33,137 bases of DNA from Roseateles saccharophilus (GCF_004342485.1 NZ_SMBU01000046.1:1-33137); one strand, 5' to 3'. Shown: positions 8,188 to 17,461, numbered from the stretch's first letter. A program made the numbers and translations. The notes: generated by a model not told the origin, from the sequence alone.

Positions 8188-10848
8188 ATGAAGGTCAAGC
8201 AGACCCCCATCGCGGCCGCCGTGTCGCTGGCATTGCTGGGCGCAGCGTTCGCCGCCCAGGCCGAGGAAGCCCAGGCGCCCGCGCCGGCCCAGCTCGACCA
8301 GGTGGTCATCACCGGCATCCGCGCTTCGCTGCAGACGTCGGCGACGATCAAGAAGAACGCCACCGCGATCGTCGACGCCGTGTCGGCCGAAGACGTGGGC
8401 AAGCTGCCCGACTCCGACGTCGGCCAGGCCCTGGGCCGCATCCCCGGCATCTCGGTGGGCCGCGACTTCGGCGTCGGCGCCTCGGTCTCCATCCGCGGTA
8501 CCGACCCGCAGATGACCTACACGACGCTGAACGGCCAGACCGTGGCCTCCACCGGCTGGTACGACCAGAAGGACGTCGACCGCTCCTTCAACTACTCGCT
8601 GCTGCCGCCCGAACTGATCGGCGGCATGGAGGTCTACAAGTCCTCGCAGGCCGATCTGACCGAAGGCGGCATCGGCGGCACCGTGATCGTCAAGACGCGC
8701 AAGCCGCTCGACCAGCCCGCCGGCACCGCCTTCGTCAGCGTGAAGATGGGCAAGGGCTCGATCAGCGGCGCCGACCGCGAGGCTTCGGGCCTCTACAGCT
8801 GGCGCAACGAGGCCAAGACCTTCGGCGTGCTGGTGGCCGGCACCGTCGAGAAGGGCAACTACATCCGCCGCGGCATCGAGGCCGACAACCGCTGGAACGG
8901 CGACGTGGAGCCCACCGTGTTCGTGCAGGACCGCAAGCGCCAGGCCGCCAACATCACGCTGCAGGCCCGCCCCGTGCAAGGCCTGGAGCTGGGCCTGAAC
9001 TACCTGCACCTGAACTACGACGCCAACAACTCCAACACCAGCCAGTACATCTTCAGCGGCGAAGACCCGCAGGACTGCAAGCAGACCAACCCGGTCAACG
9101 GCCTGTGCACGCTGCACACGCGCACGACCGCCGACCCGACGTCCGAGCACGTGTTCTTCCAGAACTGGGTACGCCGCGCCTCGATGAGCTCGGACAGCCT
9201 GGTGCTGGACGGCAGCTTCCACGGCGAGGGCTTCAAGGTCTCGGCCGTGGGCGGCTCGACCAAGGCCAAGGGCGGCACCGACCAGACGGCCAACTTCGCC
9301 TACGTCAACGCGCCGCCGACCGACCCCAACGGCTGGGGCACGGCCAACGCCTATGCGCCGCTGCCGCTCTGGACGGGCACCATCGACGCCACGGGCCAGC
9401 AGCTCAAGCTCTATCCCTCGTCCAACCAGAGCGTGACGATGAGCAACCTGCCGGGCCAGTCCCAGTCGGAGAGCTGGGCCAATGGCCGCGGGCCCAACCA
9501 GGACAAGGAAGACTTCCTGCAGCTCGACGCCAGCATCGATCTCGACGGCGGCATGCTGACCGCCTTCAAGTTCGGCCTGCGCGGCACCAACCACAGCTTC
9601 ACCAAGTCCGGCCAGGTCGGCCTGTACGCTGCCGCGCCCAAGACGGTCGGCACGCCGACGCTGTTCGACGGCAGCGTCCAGCTGGGCGGCTGGAACGTGC
9701 CCAAGCCCAATATCGGCGCCATGCTCGCGGCCGCGTCGGGCAACCTGACCGGCTGGGTCGACGACCGCTCGGCCTATGGCCTGCTGAACGAGAAGAACCA
9801 GGCCGCCTACGGCATGTTCGAGTTCGAGACCCCGCAACTGCGCGGCAACTTCGGCCTGCGCTATGTGCACACCAAGGCCAGCGCGACCGGCTACGTCTTC
9901 GACGGCACGCTGTGGCCGACCACCGACCCGCAGTACACCGCCAACAACGACGGCTGGAGCAAGAGCCTGACCACGCAGAGCGCCAGCTACGGCAAGTTCC
10001 TGCCCAGCCTGAACATCGCCTACGACCTGCAGAAAGACCTCATCCTGCGCTTCGCGGCCGCCCAGGCCATGACCCGGCCGAACTTCGCCAACATGTTCCT
10101 GGCCCAGGTCGTCGGCTTCAACGACAAGAACACGCAGAACGACGCCTTCAACTACGGCACCCCGGCGCTCAAGCCGCAGACCTCCAACCAGTTCGACTTG
10201 GGGCTGGAGTACTACTACGGCCGCGGCAACCTGGTGTCGGCCGCGCTCTTCTACAAGAAGATCGACAACTTCATCACCACGACCACGCAGTACCACCAGA
10301 AGATCGGCGTCGTCAGCCCCGACACCGGCCTGGACGACTGGTCCCTCTACCGCTACATCAACGCGGGCGGCGGCTCGATCAAGGGCCTGGAGCTGCAGGC
10401 CAACCACGGCTTCGGCAACGGCTTCGGCACGCAGGCCAACTACACGTTCTCGAACGCCACCGCGCCGTCGTCCTCGTATGAAGACCAGCTGAACATGTTC
10501 ACGCTGTCCTCGCGGCACAACGCCAACCTGGTCGGCTACTACGAGGACAGCAACTACACGGCACGCCTGGCCTACAGCTGGCGCTCCAAGTACATGGTGC
10601 GCGAGAGCGGCTGGTACGGCGACCGCATGCACGCCCCTTACGGCAGTCTGGACCTGAGCCTGGGCTGGAACATCACCAAGCAGCTGCGCCTGTCCTTCGA
10701 CGCCACCAACCTGCTCAAGCGCGACGACATCCAGTACGGCGCCGCCGACCCGGCCAGCTCCGTGCGTCCTTCGCTGAAGGCGGGTTTCCCGATCTGGAGC
10801 TATGAGGGTGAGCGCACCTACCGGCTGGGCTTGAGCGCTAAGTTCTAA
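8188..10848 (+). CDS. TonB-dependent receptor 2 (Xanthomonas/Caulobacter type)
   Basis: An 886-residue outer-membrane receptor. The signal peptide (1-25, ending AAQA before EEAQ) begins MKVKQTPI exactly as in receptor 1. The TonB box DQVVITG is at 37-43, the plug signature is VSAEDVGKLPDSDVGQALGR, and the barrel ends in YRLGLSAKF with the terminal Phe typical of outer-membrane proteins. It faces the 3' end of the nag operon and diverges from the cupin pair. Import of chitooligosaccharides is inferred from that context and the shared operators. The open frame reaches back to 8032, but the signal peptide and ribosome site fix ATG 8188. Confidence 0.93.
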   Translation: MKVKQTPIAAAVSLALLGAAFAAQAEEAQAPAPAQLDQVVITGIRASLQTSATIKKNATAIVDAVSAEDVGKLPDSDVGQALGRIPGISVGRDFGVGASVSIRGTDPQMTYTTLNGQTVASTGWYDQKDVDRSFNYSLLPPELIGGMEVYKSSQADLTEGGIGGTVIVKTRKPLDQPAGTAFVSVKMGKGSISGADREASGLYSWRNEAKTFGVLVAGTVEKGNYIRRGIEADNRWNGDVEPTVFVQDRKRQAANITLQARPVQGLELGLNYLHLNYDANNSNTSQYIFSGEDPQDCKQTNPVNGLCTLHTRTTADPTSEHVFFQNWVRRASMSSDSLVLDGSFHGEGFKVSAVGGSTKAKGGTDQTANFAYVNAPPTDPNGWGTANAYAPLPLWTGTIDATGQQLKLYPSSNQSVTMSNLPGQSQSESWANGRGPNQDKEDFLQLDASIDLDGGMLTAFKFGLRGTNHSFTKSGQVGLYAAAPKTVGTPTLFDGSVQLGGWNVPKPNIGAMLAAASGNLTGWVDDRSAYGLLNEKNQAAYGMFEFETPQLRGNFGLRYVHTKASATGYVFDGTLWPTTDPQYTANNDGWSKSLTTQSASYGKFLPSLNIAYDLQKDLILRFAAAQAMTRPNFANMFLAQVVGFNDKNTQNDAFNYGTPALKPQTSNQFDLGLEYYYGRGNLVSAALFYKKIDNFITTTTQYHQKIGVVSPDTGLDDWSLYRYINAGGGSIKGLELQANHGFGNGFGTQANYTFSNATAPSSSYEDQLNMFTLSSRHNANLVGYYEDSNYTARLAYSWRSKYMVRESGWYGDRMHAPYGSLDLSLGWNITKQLRLSFDATNLLKRDDIQYGAADPASSVRPSLKAGFPIWSYEGERTYRLGLSAKF

Positions 10849-10859
10849 GCCCGCGCCAA

Positions 10860-10923
10860 GGACAGCGCCATGGCGCTGTCCGGCGGTGACCGAAGGCCCT
10901 CGCGTGTCCTGCACGCGAGGGCC
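10860..10923. terminator. two hairpins between receptor 2 and the nag operon end
   Basis: GGACAGCGCCATGGCGCTGTCC (10860-10881) is a perfect palindrome. GGCCCTCGCGTG pairs with CACGCGAGGGCC (10895-10923). Both lie between convergent genes and could end transcription from both sides, but only a weak T-rich tail (TGATCATTT) follows. Confidence 0.5.
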
Positions 10924-10944
10924 TGATCATTTGCACCGCAGCAC

Positions 10945-11652
10945 TTAAAAGTCGAAGAAGGTATTGACCGTCAACCGGCCCGTCCGCGGGTCGGCGCTGA
11001 GGCGCCGCGGGTTGACGATGGCCGAGTGCAGCAGGCTGCCGCGGTAGACGGCCAGGCGGTTGAAGCGCGCCGGCATCACGCCCAGCAGCTCGAAGTTCGC
11101 GTCGGAGTCGCCGAAATAGCGCGCTGGCGACGGGCTGCGGTCGAGCTCGGCGTAGACAGCCTCGCCATAGCGTTCGCGCACGTCGGCCGTGATCTGCTGC
11201 AGGCCCGTGGCGCGGTGGTGGTAGAAGGCCGTGCCGCCCCGCTGCTCGTCGCAAAGGTAGAGCAGCACGGCCATGTAGTGCGGCGTGCTGGCGTCGAAAT
11301 GGGGCACGCGCTGCAGCGGCCCGAGATCGCCGGGCGCCACCGTCGTCAGCGAAAAGGCACAGGGCGTCTTCTTCAGCGCCAGCGCCTCGGGCACGCCGAA
11401 GTTGACGCGGATCAGCGGGTCCAGCAGCGCCGTCAGGCTCTCGGTATAGGCCGGCGGAACGGGGGCCCGCAAGCCCGGGTAGCCGCGCTTCTCGTCAAGG
11501 CCCGCGCAGGGCTCGAAGCGGGCGCGACAGGCCGCGTCCACCAGGGCCTGCGGGTCTTCGAGGAAGTCGTCGATGAAGACCACGGCATGCCCGCCGACCT
11601 GCACGAAGCGCACGTCCGGCGGCATGCGCACGGCGAACGCTTCGGCGCTCAT
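10945..11652 (-). CDS. 2-oxoglutarate/Fe(II) oxygenase-like protein (DUF6445-like)
   Basis: A 235-residue protein with a probable Fe(II) triad H118/D120 (VPHFDAS) and H209 (LLHSAIVNP), and R226 in place to bind 2-oxoglutarate. It resembles the small oxygenase-like proteins found beside TonB receptors and halogenase-like genes, for which I recall the name DUF6445; the exact family name is unsure. ATG 11652 shares one base with the stop of the upstream NagX-like gene (TGATG), so it is the last, translationally coupled gene of the nag operon. A longer reading from 12423 is out-of-frame NagX sequence. The substrate is unknown. Confidence 0.72.
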   Translation of the reverse strand: MSAEAFAVRMPPDVRFVQVGGHAVVFIDDFLEDPQALVDAACRARFEPCAGLDEKRGYPGLRAPVPPAYTESLTALLDPLIRVNFGVPEALALKKTPCAFSLTTVAPGDLGPLQRVPHFDASTPHYMAVLLYLCDEQRGGTAFYHHRATGLQQITADVRERYGEAVYAELDRSPSPARYFGDSDANFELLGVMPARFNRLAVYRGSLLHSAIVNPRRLSADPRTGRLTVNTFFDF

Positions 11653-12737
11653 CAGATCTTCCAGTACCAGCCGCGCCGGTCCAGAAGCCAGACGATGACG
11701 GCCCAGACCGCGACGAAGGCGACGGCGAAGGCCAGCGACTGGCCGTCCGGCCCGATCAGCGGGCCCAGCGGGCCGAATACGGTGCGATACAGCGGCCCCA
11801 TCCAGCCGAAACCTTCGAGGAAGACGGTGCACATCCAGGCCCCGGCGTAGGCACCGATGGCGTTCAGGCCGAAGGCGCGGCCGATCGCAAAGGGGAAGTG
11901 GCGGTGGCCGCGACCGTCGATCCAGGCATGGGCCGCGGCCAGCGCGACGGCCGCCATGCCGCCGGTCCAGAGCACGAAGGACGGCGTCCACAGCTGCTTG
12001 TTGAAGGGCAGCCAGCCCGACCACCACCAGCCCACCGCGGCCGCCGCGACTCCCGTCAGCAACAGGCCGCGGACCTGCCCGCGACGCAGCAGCCCGCCGC
12101 AGAGCAGGCCGAGAACGGCCGTGGCCAGCGCGCCGAGTGTGGACAGCAGGCCCTCGGGGTCGAAGGCGATGCCGGTGGCGGCGTCCCACTGGTAGGCGAA
12201 GCGGCCCAGCACGACGGTGTCCAGGCGCTGGTTCAGGCTGCCGAGCTTGTCCAGCGTGGGGCCGGACTGCAGCAGCGCGCCATAGCCGGCCAGCAGGGCC
12301 AGCAGCAGCAGCCATTGCCCGCGCACGCGCAGCCGCAGCGCCGCCAGGCCGACGACGATGAAGCAGATGCCGATGCGCTGCAGCACGCCCGGCACGCGGA
12401 ACTCGGGCCTGTGCATCAGCCACCAGGCCAGCGCGTGCAGCAGCAGGCCCAGGCCGATGATGCGCAGGCCGCGCTGCACGACGGCCGCGCGCAGCGGCCC
12501 CGGCACGGCGCCCGCATCGACGCGCGGCCCCAGCGCCAGCGCCGCCGACACGCCGACGATGAAGAGGAAGAACGGAAAGATCAGGTCCGTCGGCGTGCAG
12601 CCATGCCAGGCGGCATGCTCCAGCGGCCAGTAGACATGGCCCCAGTCGCCCGGGTTGTTCACGAGCAGCATGGCCGCGACGGTCAGGCCGCGCAGCACGT
12701 CAACCGAGGCGATGCGCCTGGATGCGGGGCCGCTCAT
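11652..12737 (-). CDS. nagX: NagX-like inner-membrane protein (COG4299, acyltransferase-related)
   Basis: A 361-residue polytopic protein with about ten hydrophobic segments. The start RRIASVDVLRGLTVAAMLLVNNPGDW and the following HAAWHGCTPTDLIFPFFLF are characteristic of the NagX/HGSNAT-like family. Human HGSNAT moves acetyl groups onto heparan glucosamine; bacterial NagX genes occur in GlcNAc loci with an unproven role. The ATG at 12737 overlaps the chitinase stop (ATGA). The open frame upstream to 13172 is out-of-frame chitinase. Confidence 0.85.
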   Translation of the reverse strand: MSGPASRRIASVDVLRGLTVAAMLLVNNPGDWGHVYWPLEHAAWHGCTPTDLIFPFFLFIVGVSAALALGPRVDAGAVPGPLRAAVVQRGLRIIGLGLLLHALAWWLMHRPEFRVPGVLQRIGICFIVVGLAALRLRVRGQWLLLLALLAGYGALLQSGPTLDKLGSLNQRLDTVVLGRFAYQWDAATGIAFDPEGLLSTLGALATAVLGLLCGGLLRRGQVRGLLLTGVAAAAVGWWWSGWLPFNKQLWTPSFVLWTGGMAAVALAAAHAWIDGRGHRHFPFAIGRAFGLNAIGAYAGAWMCTVFLEGFGWMGPLYRTVFGPLGPLIGPDGQSLAFAVAFVAVWAVIVWLLDRRGWYWKI

Positions 12738-13864
12738 GGCTGCGCGGCGTTCATCGCGCCCAGGATCTCGCCGTTGTCCTGGCTCAGCTCCCAGGCGAAC
12801 ACGCCGGCCAGGCCGGCACGCCTGGCGAAGGCCAGCTTGGCGCGCACGGCGCGCGGGTCGTCGTAGCCGACGAAGCGCCCCCCGCCGACCATCGCCCAGG
12901 ACTGGGTGCGCTTGTCGTAATGGGCCTTCATGCCGGCCAGCGCATCGATGTCCTTGAAGGGCACCGAGCCGTCCTCGTTGGGCCAGGGCCTGGCGTAGCT
13001 GCCATCGGCCTTCACGCCCTCGAAGCCGCGGCCGTACATGGCCACGCCGGCCACCAGCTTGGCCGCCGGCACGCCCTCGCGCCTGAGGTTGGCCACCGAG
13101 GCCTCGAGGCTGGTGTCGTCGCCGGGGCGGGCGCTGCGCAGCGCCGTGTGGTTGGCCGCCTTCTTCGTCCACGGGCCGGCGAAGTCGTAGGTCATCATGA
13201 AGACGAGATCGAGTTCCCGGGCCGCGCGCCCCATCGGCATGCGGGCGAGCTGCTCGCGGGTCGTGTTGATGGCGGCCGTCAGCGCGTAGTGCTTGCCCAT
13301 GTCGCGGCCCAGCGCATCCAGGCCCGCGCGCAGGTCCTGCAGCAACGCGACATAGTTGCCGGCGTCGGCCGGGCTGCCCAGCGCCACGCCGTTGACCGCG
13401 CCGTTGGAGCCGGGGTGCTCCCAGTCGATGTCCAGGCCGTCGAAGACCGGATGGGCACGTAGCCAGCCGGTCGCCTGCTTCACGAAGGCGGCGCGGCCCT
13501 GCGCGCTGGCGGCGAGGTGGAAGAAGGGGTCGGAGCCGCCCCAGCCGCCCACCGAGGCCAGCAGCTGCACCTGCGGATCGCGCTTCTTCAGGCGTTCGAA
13601 GGCGGCCGAGAAGCTGGCCTGGTCGGCATGCGGCGCGATGCCGAAAGCGGGCTGCCCTTGGCAGGCCGCGCCGTCCTGGGCGCGCTGGCCTTCGCCGCAG
13701 ATCAGCAGGAAGGCGTAGAGCAGATGCGTGAGGCGGCCCGGCTGCAACTGGTCGACCGCATCGGTGCCATGCTCGGCCAGCACATAGGCGCCGACGACGG
13801 GCCTGGGTTGAGCCTGGGCCAGCATGGCCGCCAGGGCCAGCGCCGCGATGAACAGCTTCTTCAT
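12734..13864 (-). CDS. GH18 chitinase, exported
   Basis: A 376-residue glycoside hydrolase 18. Signal peptide MKKLFIAALALAAMLAQA is followed by a TIM barrel with LLASVGGWG, the catalytic DGLDIDWE (DxxDxDxE, residues 142-149, acid E149), MMTYDFAGPW and the final FAWELSQDN strand. There is no chitin-binding domain, so soluble oligomers are a likely substrate, cut in the periplasm or outside. ATG 13864 is preferred because it forms an ATGA overlap with the stop of the GH16-like gene, as elsewhere in this operon; ATG 13873 would add MQS. Confidence 0.93.
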   Translation of the reverse strand: MKKLFIAALALAAMLAQAQPRPVVGAYVLAEHGTDAVDQLQPGRLTHLLYAFLLICGEGQRAQDGAACQGQPAFGIAPHADQASFSAAFERLKKRDPQVQLLASVGGWGGSDPFFHLAASAQGRAAFVKQATGWLRAHPVFDGLDIDWEHPGSNGAVNGVALGSPADAGNYVALLQDLRAGLDALGRDMGKHYALTAAINTTREQLARMPMGRAARELDLVFMMTYDFAGPWTKKAANHTALRSARPGDDTSLEASVANLRREGVPAAKLVAGVAMYGRGFEGVKADGSYARPWPNEDGSVPFKDIDALAGMKAHYDKRTQSWAMVGGGRFVGYDDPRAVRAKLAFARRAGLAGVFAWELSQDNGEILGAMNAAQP

Positions 13865-14703
13865 AGATTGCATTCGCTGGTCAGGCCCGAGTCGGGCACG
13901 GTGTCGATGCGGGCCTTGCCCTGGTGCTGCAGTTGCGTGGCGCGCGCCTGCATGGCGGCGGGGCTGAGCGTCCGGCCGGCCTCGTGCAGCACCCAGTCGA
14001 CGTCGAATTCATAGTCGCGCGGCCCGCCCTCGACGGCGCCCGCCGACAGCCAGTGGTTGAAGCTGATCGCCATCGGCTGGCTCGGCACATTGCGGCCGGT
14101 GTGCTCGCCGAGCAGGCGGCCGTTGACATAGTGACGCGTGCGCGTGGCCTCGACCTGCACGGTCAGCAACTGCCAGCCGTCGAAGCTGCCCTGCAGGATG
14201 GACGCCTGGTTGAAGGACTCCCAGGGCTCGATGCGCACCGTGTGCCAGCTCACGCCGTAGAGCCGCGTCTCGGGCTCGCCCCAGCCGCCGTGCGGCAGGT
14301 ATTCGAAATCGACCTCGCTGAAGTCGGGGTCGTAGTCGTGCTTGAGCGGGCCGGCCAGGAAGAAGCTCTGGATGATGGGGTCGCGCGAGCCGGCCGTGTC
14401 GCGCAGGCGCACGCGCGCCGTCGTCGTGCCGATCAGGAATTTGCGCGCCGCGCAGAGCTGGGCCAGCGCCGTGTTGGCCGGCGTGCCGTCGGTGCTGAGC
14501 CTGAGCTTGAGCAGGCCGCCCTCCAGCGACAGCTGCTGCGCCAAGAAGCGCGCGCCGGGCAGGCCGGGGTGGCCCGTACCCTCGCGCACGACCCAGCCGC
14601 TGGCGCGCAGCGCGTCGAGGTCTTTCTGCGAGAAGTCGTCGAAGAATTCGCCGGTGCCGGCCAAGGCGGGCATGGCCAGCAGGGCCAGCAACGCAGCCTT
14701 CAT
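13861..14703 (-). CDS. GH16-like glycosidase, exported
   Basis: A 280-residue protein with signal peptide MKAALLALLAMPALAG and a jelly-roll fold suggested by alternating strands. SEVDFEY at 129-135 matches the GH16 catalytic ExDxE (E130, D132, E134). GH16 enzymes cut beta-1,3/1,4 glucans and galactans, and some fungal members transfer chitin chains. A place between a permease and a chitinase in a GlcNAc operon is unusual. The ATG at 14703 overlaps the upstream stop by ATGA, and its own stop overlaps the chitinase start, so it is firmly part of the operon. The substrate is unknown; an inactive carbohydrate-binding role is possible. Confidence 0.72.
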   Translation of the reverse strand: MKAALLALLAMPALAGTGEFFDDFSQKDLDALRASGWVVREGTGHPGLPGARFLAQQLSLEGGLLKLRLSTDGTPANTALAQLCAARKFLIGTTTARVRLRDTAGSRDPIIQSFFLAGPLKHDYDPDFSEVDFEYLPHGGWGEPETRLYGVSWHTVRIEPWESFNQASILQGSFDGWQLLTVQVEATRTRHYVNGRLLGEHTGRNVPSQPMAISFNHWLSAGAVEGGPRDYEFDVDWVLHEAGRTLSPAAMQARATQLQHQGKARIDTVPDSGLTSECNL

Positions 14704-15980
14704 GCCGGAACCGCCTCGCGCTGCGGCGCCGCGGCACGCGGCATCGGCACCCACAGCAGCAGCAGCAGGGCCGGCAGGCCGCAGCCTATGGTCCAGGCGA
14801 AGAAGTGCTCGTAGCCCATCGCGATCTGGATGTCGCCGCTGATGGACTTGGCGAAGATGAAGCCCAGCTGCATGACGCCCGAACCCAGCGCATAGTGGGC
14901 CGTCTGGAAGCGGCCCGGCGCCACGGCCTGCATGATGTAGAGGATCATGCCGACGAAGCCGAAGCCATAGCCCAGCATCTCGATGCCGACGGCCGCACCG
15001 ATGTGCGGCATGTCCTGCGGCAGCGTGCTGGCCAGGTAGTAGAAGGTCGCGTTGGGTACGCCCATCGCGATGACGAGCAGCGGCATCGCGCGCCTCAGGC
15101 CCAGCCGGCTGGTCAGGTAGCCGCCCAGCACCGAGCCGACGAGGAAGGCACACGTGCCCACCCAGCCATAGACGTCGGCCACCTGGCCCGTCGCCAGGCC
15201 CAGGCCGCCCTTGTCGCGCGCCTCCAGCAGGAAGAGCGGGCCGATGGTCTGCACCTGGCCTTCGGCGAAGCGGAACATCACGATGAAGAGCACGGCCCGC
15301 CAGATACCGGGCTTGCCGAAGAAGTCGATGACGACCTCCTTCAGCAGCGCGGCCACGCCGGAGGCGGTCATGTCGCTGTGCTCGGTGGAGAGCGTGCCGG
15401 GCAGGACCCTTGCGTTGTAGGTGGCCAGCAAGGCGACCAGCACGCACAGCATCGCGAACACGCTGGACCATGCGTTGAACACGCCCATCTCGCCCTCGAG
15501 ATGGCCCGCCAGCTTCAGCACGACGCCGGTGACGAAGAAGCGCGCGCCGTTGAAGAAGGCGCCCTGCCAGCCCGCGTAGACGGCCTGGCGTTTGCTGTCC
15601 AGCGAGGCCATATAGAGGCCGTCGCAGGCGATGTCATGCGTGGCCGACGCATAGGCGATCAGGAAGAGCACGACGATGGCCGCGCCGAACCAGTGCGGCA
15701 GGTGCAGGGCCAGCGCCATCAGGCCGAGGCCGACCGCGCCGAGGTATTGCATCGCGACGACGATGAGCTTCTTGCTGCGCGCCAGCTCCAGGAAGGGGCT
15801 CCACAGCGGCTTGATGGCCCAGGCCAGGCCGAGCACCGCGGTCCAACGCGCGATCTGGTCGTTGGCCACGCCCAGGTTCTTGAACATCAGGCCCGCGATG
15901 AGCATGACGACGAAGAACTGCATGCCCTGCACGAAGTACAGGGTCGGAATCCACCGCATCGGCGTCTTGATCGGTTCCAT
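14700..15980 (-). CDS. AmpG-like MFS permease
   Basis: A 426-residue inner-membrane protein with about 12 hydrophobic segments. MRWIPTLYFVQGMQF at the start and SATHDIACDGLYMASL in mid-protein recall AmpG, the muropeptide permease that carries GlcNAc-anhydroMurNAc. Beside a cytoplasmic GH3 hexosaminidase it probably imports chitobiose or short chitooligosaccharides. ATG 15980 shares a base with the GH3 stop (TGATG); GTG 15983 is an alternative. The original substrate class could instead be monomeric GlcNAc. Confidence 0.85.
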   Translation of the reverse strand: MEPIKTPMRWIPTLYFVQGMQFFVVMLIAGLMFKNLGVANDQIARWTAVLGLAWAIKPLWSPFLELARSKKLIVVAMQYLGAVGLGLMALALHLPHWFGAAIVVLFLIAYASATHDIACDGLYMASLDSKRQAVYAGWQGAFFNGARFFVTGVVLKLAGHLEGEMGVFNAWSSVFAMLCVLVALLATYNARVLPGTLSTEHSDMTASGVAALLKEVVIDFFGKPGIWRAVLFIVMFRFAEGQVQTIGPLFLLEARDKGGLGLATGQVADVYGWVGTCAFLVGSVLGGYLTSRLGLRRAMPLLVIAMGVPNATFYYLASTLPQDMPHIGAAVGIEMLGYGFGFVGMILYIMQAVAPGRFQTAHYALGSGVMQLGFIFAKSISGDIQIAMGYEHFFAWTIGCGLPALLLLLWVPMPRAAAPQREAVPA

Positions 15981-17452
15981 CACTGCAGCCCCTGCGGCGC
16001 ACGGCCGGTGGCCTGAGTCCTGCCCTCAAGCCAGGCCTTCAATCCGGCCAGCGCGCCCGGCGCAAAGCCCCAGGTCAGCACGGTCGGGCCGGCCACGTCG
16101 AGCGCCTGGTAGGGGTTCCACAGCGACAGGTGCAGGTCGGGCCGCCACTCGCTCGCCGCGAGGCCGTAGCGGGCCCGGCGCGTCGACACCAGCACGTTGA
16201 TACGGCCGTCCCTGGGCACGCGGGACCAGTCCAGCTGCGCGATGTCGTCCACCATCTGCACCTGGGCATCGCCGAAGGCCTCGAACAGCGCGACGGCCTG
16301 GCGGCCCGTCGGGCCGGCCTCGGAGACCATGTCGGTCGGCACGTCGCCCTGCACGATGACGCGGATCGGCGCCGTCAATGCCGGCGGCCTGGCGCCGCGC
16401 AGCGCGGTCAGCCCGGCGGCCCAGGCCTCGCTCATCAGCGCGTGGTCGCCGGCGCGGTCGGCGCTGTCGTCCTCGGCACGGGCTGGGTAGGTTGCGGCCA
16501 GCCTGTCCAGGCGGCAGTTGGCGGTCTCGCCCTGCTCGGCGGTCAGCCGCCCGTCGGCAAAGGCCTCGCGCAGCGCATTGATGGCGACCAGCTGCTCGGC
16601 CGGCGAGCCCTGGGCCAGCACCATGTCGGCACCGGCCGCGATGGCCATCACGGCGGAGCGCGCATAGCCGAAGCGCTCGGCCACGGCCTTCATCATCAGC
16701 GCGTCGGTGATGACGACGCCGTCATAGCCCCAGTCGCGGCGCAGGATGCCGCCGATCAGCTCGGGCGACAGCGTGGCCGGGCGCTCGGGGTCGATCTGCG
16801 GATAGACGATGTGGGCCGTCATCATGGCCGGTGCCTGCGAAGCCAGCGCCTTGAAGGGCACCAGCTCCAGCGCGTTCAGCTCGGCGCGGGTCTTGTCGAC
16901 GGTGGGCAGCGCATGGTGGGAGTCCACATGCGTGTCGCCATGGCCGGGGAAGTGCTTCACGCAGCAGGCCACGCCTTCGGCCAGCGAGCCGCGCATCCAG
17001 GCGGCGGCCAGGCGGCTGACCTCGACCGGGTCGTTGGAGAAACTGCGCTCGCCGATGACGGGGTTGGCCGGGTTGTTGTTGACGTCCAGCACCGGCGCGA
17101 AATTCCAGTTGATGCCCAGCGACTTCAGCCCGCGCGCGACCGCCGCGCCCACGGCCTCGGCGCGGTCCGCGTCGCCGCTGGCGCCCAGGGCCATGGCCGA
17201 CGGCGGCTGCGGCAGGAAGGTCACGCGCACGACGGCGCCGCCTTCCTGGTCGATGCCGATCAGCGCCTGCGGGCCGAGCACCTCGATGAGATCGGCCATC
17301 AGCGCCTTCACCTCGCCCTCCGTGCCGATGTTCTTGCGGAACAGGCAGACGGCGCGCACTTGCTGCTCGCGCAGGAAGGCGGCGGTCTCGGAGTCCAGCG
17401 ACTTGCCGGGAATGTCGACCATCACGAGACGGCCAGGGTCGAAGGTGCTCAT
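15980..17452 (-). CDS. nagZ: GH3 beta-N-acetylhexosaminidase, cytoplasmic
   Basis: A 490-residue NagZ-type enzyme. KHFPGHGDTHVDSH (166-179) carries the His/Asp acid-base pair special to GH3 hexosaminidases, and D250 in VVITDALMM is the nucleophile. No signal peptide, so it should cut imported chitooligosaccharides to GlcNAc inside the cell. It is about 150 residues longer than the usual single-domain Gram-negative NagZ; the extra part (from about 350) resembles the C-terminal domain of longer GH3 proteins. It is 9 nt after the deaminase gene and overlaps the permease start. Peptidoglycan recycling is a second possible role. Confidence 0.93.
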   Translation of the reverse strand: MSTFDPGRLVMVDIPGKSLDSETAAFLREQQVRAVCLFRKNIGTEGEVKALMADLIEVLGPQALIGIDQEGGAVVRVTFLPQPPSAMALGASGDADRAEAVGAAVARGLKSLGINWNFAPVLDVNNNPANPVIGERSFSNDPVEVSRLAAAWMRGSLAEGVACCVKHFPGHGDTHVDSHHALPTVDKTRAELNALELVPFKALASQAPAMMTAHIVYPQIDPERPATLSPELIGGILRRDWGYDGVVITDALMMKAVAERFGYARSAVMAIAAGADMVLAQGSPAEQLVAINALREAFADGRLTAEQGETANCRLDRLAATYPARAEDDSADRAGDHALMSEAWAAGLTALRGARPPALTAPIRVIVQGDVPTDMVSEAGPTGRQAVALFEAFGDAQVQMVDDIAQLDWSRVPRDGRINVLVSTRRARYGLAASEWRPDLHLSLWNPYQALDVAGPTVLTWGFAPGALAGLKAWLEGRTQATGRAPQGLQ

Positions 17453-17461
17453 GGCGCGGTC

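Noticed and set aside
12137-12423. Extended start of the oxygenase-like gene reading through NagX
   Set aside because: The extension is the wrong frame of a clear membrane protein; ATG 11652 is coupled to the NagX stop.
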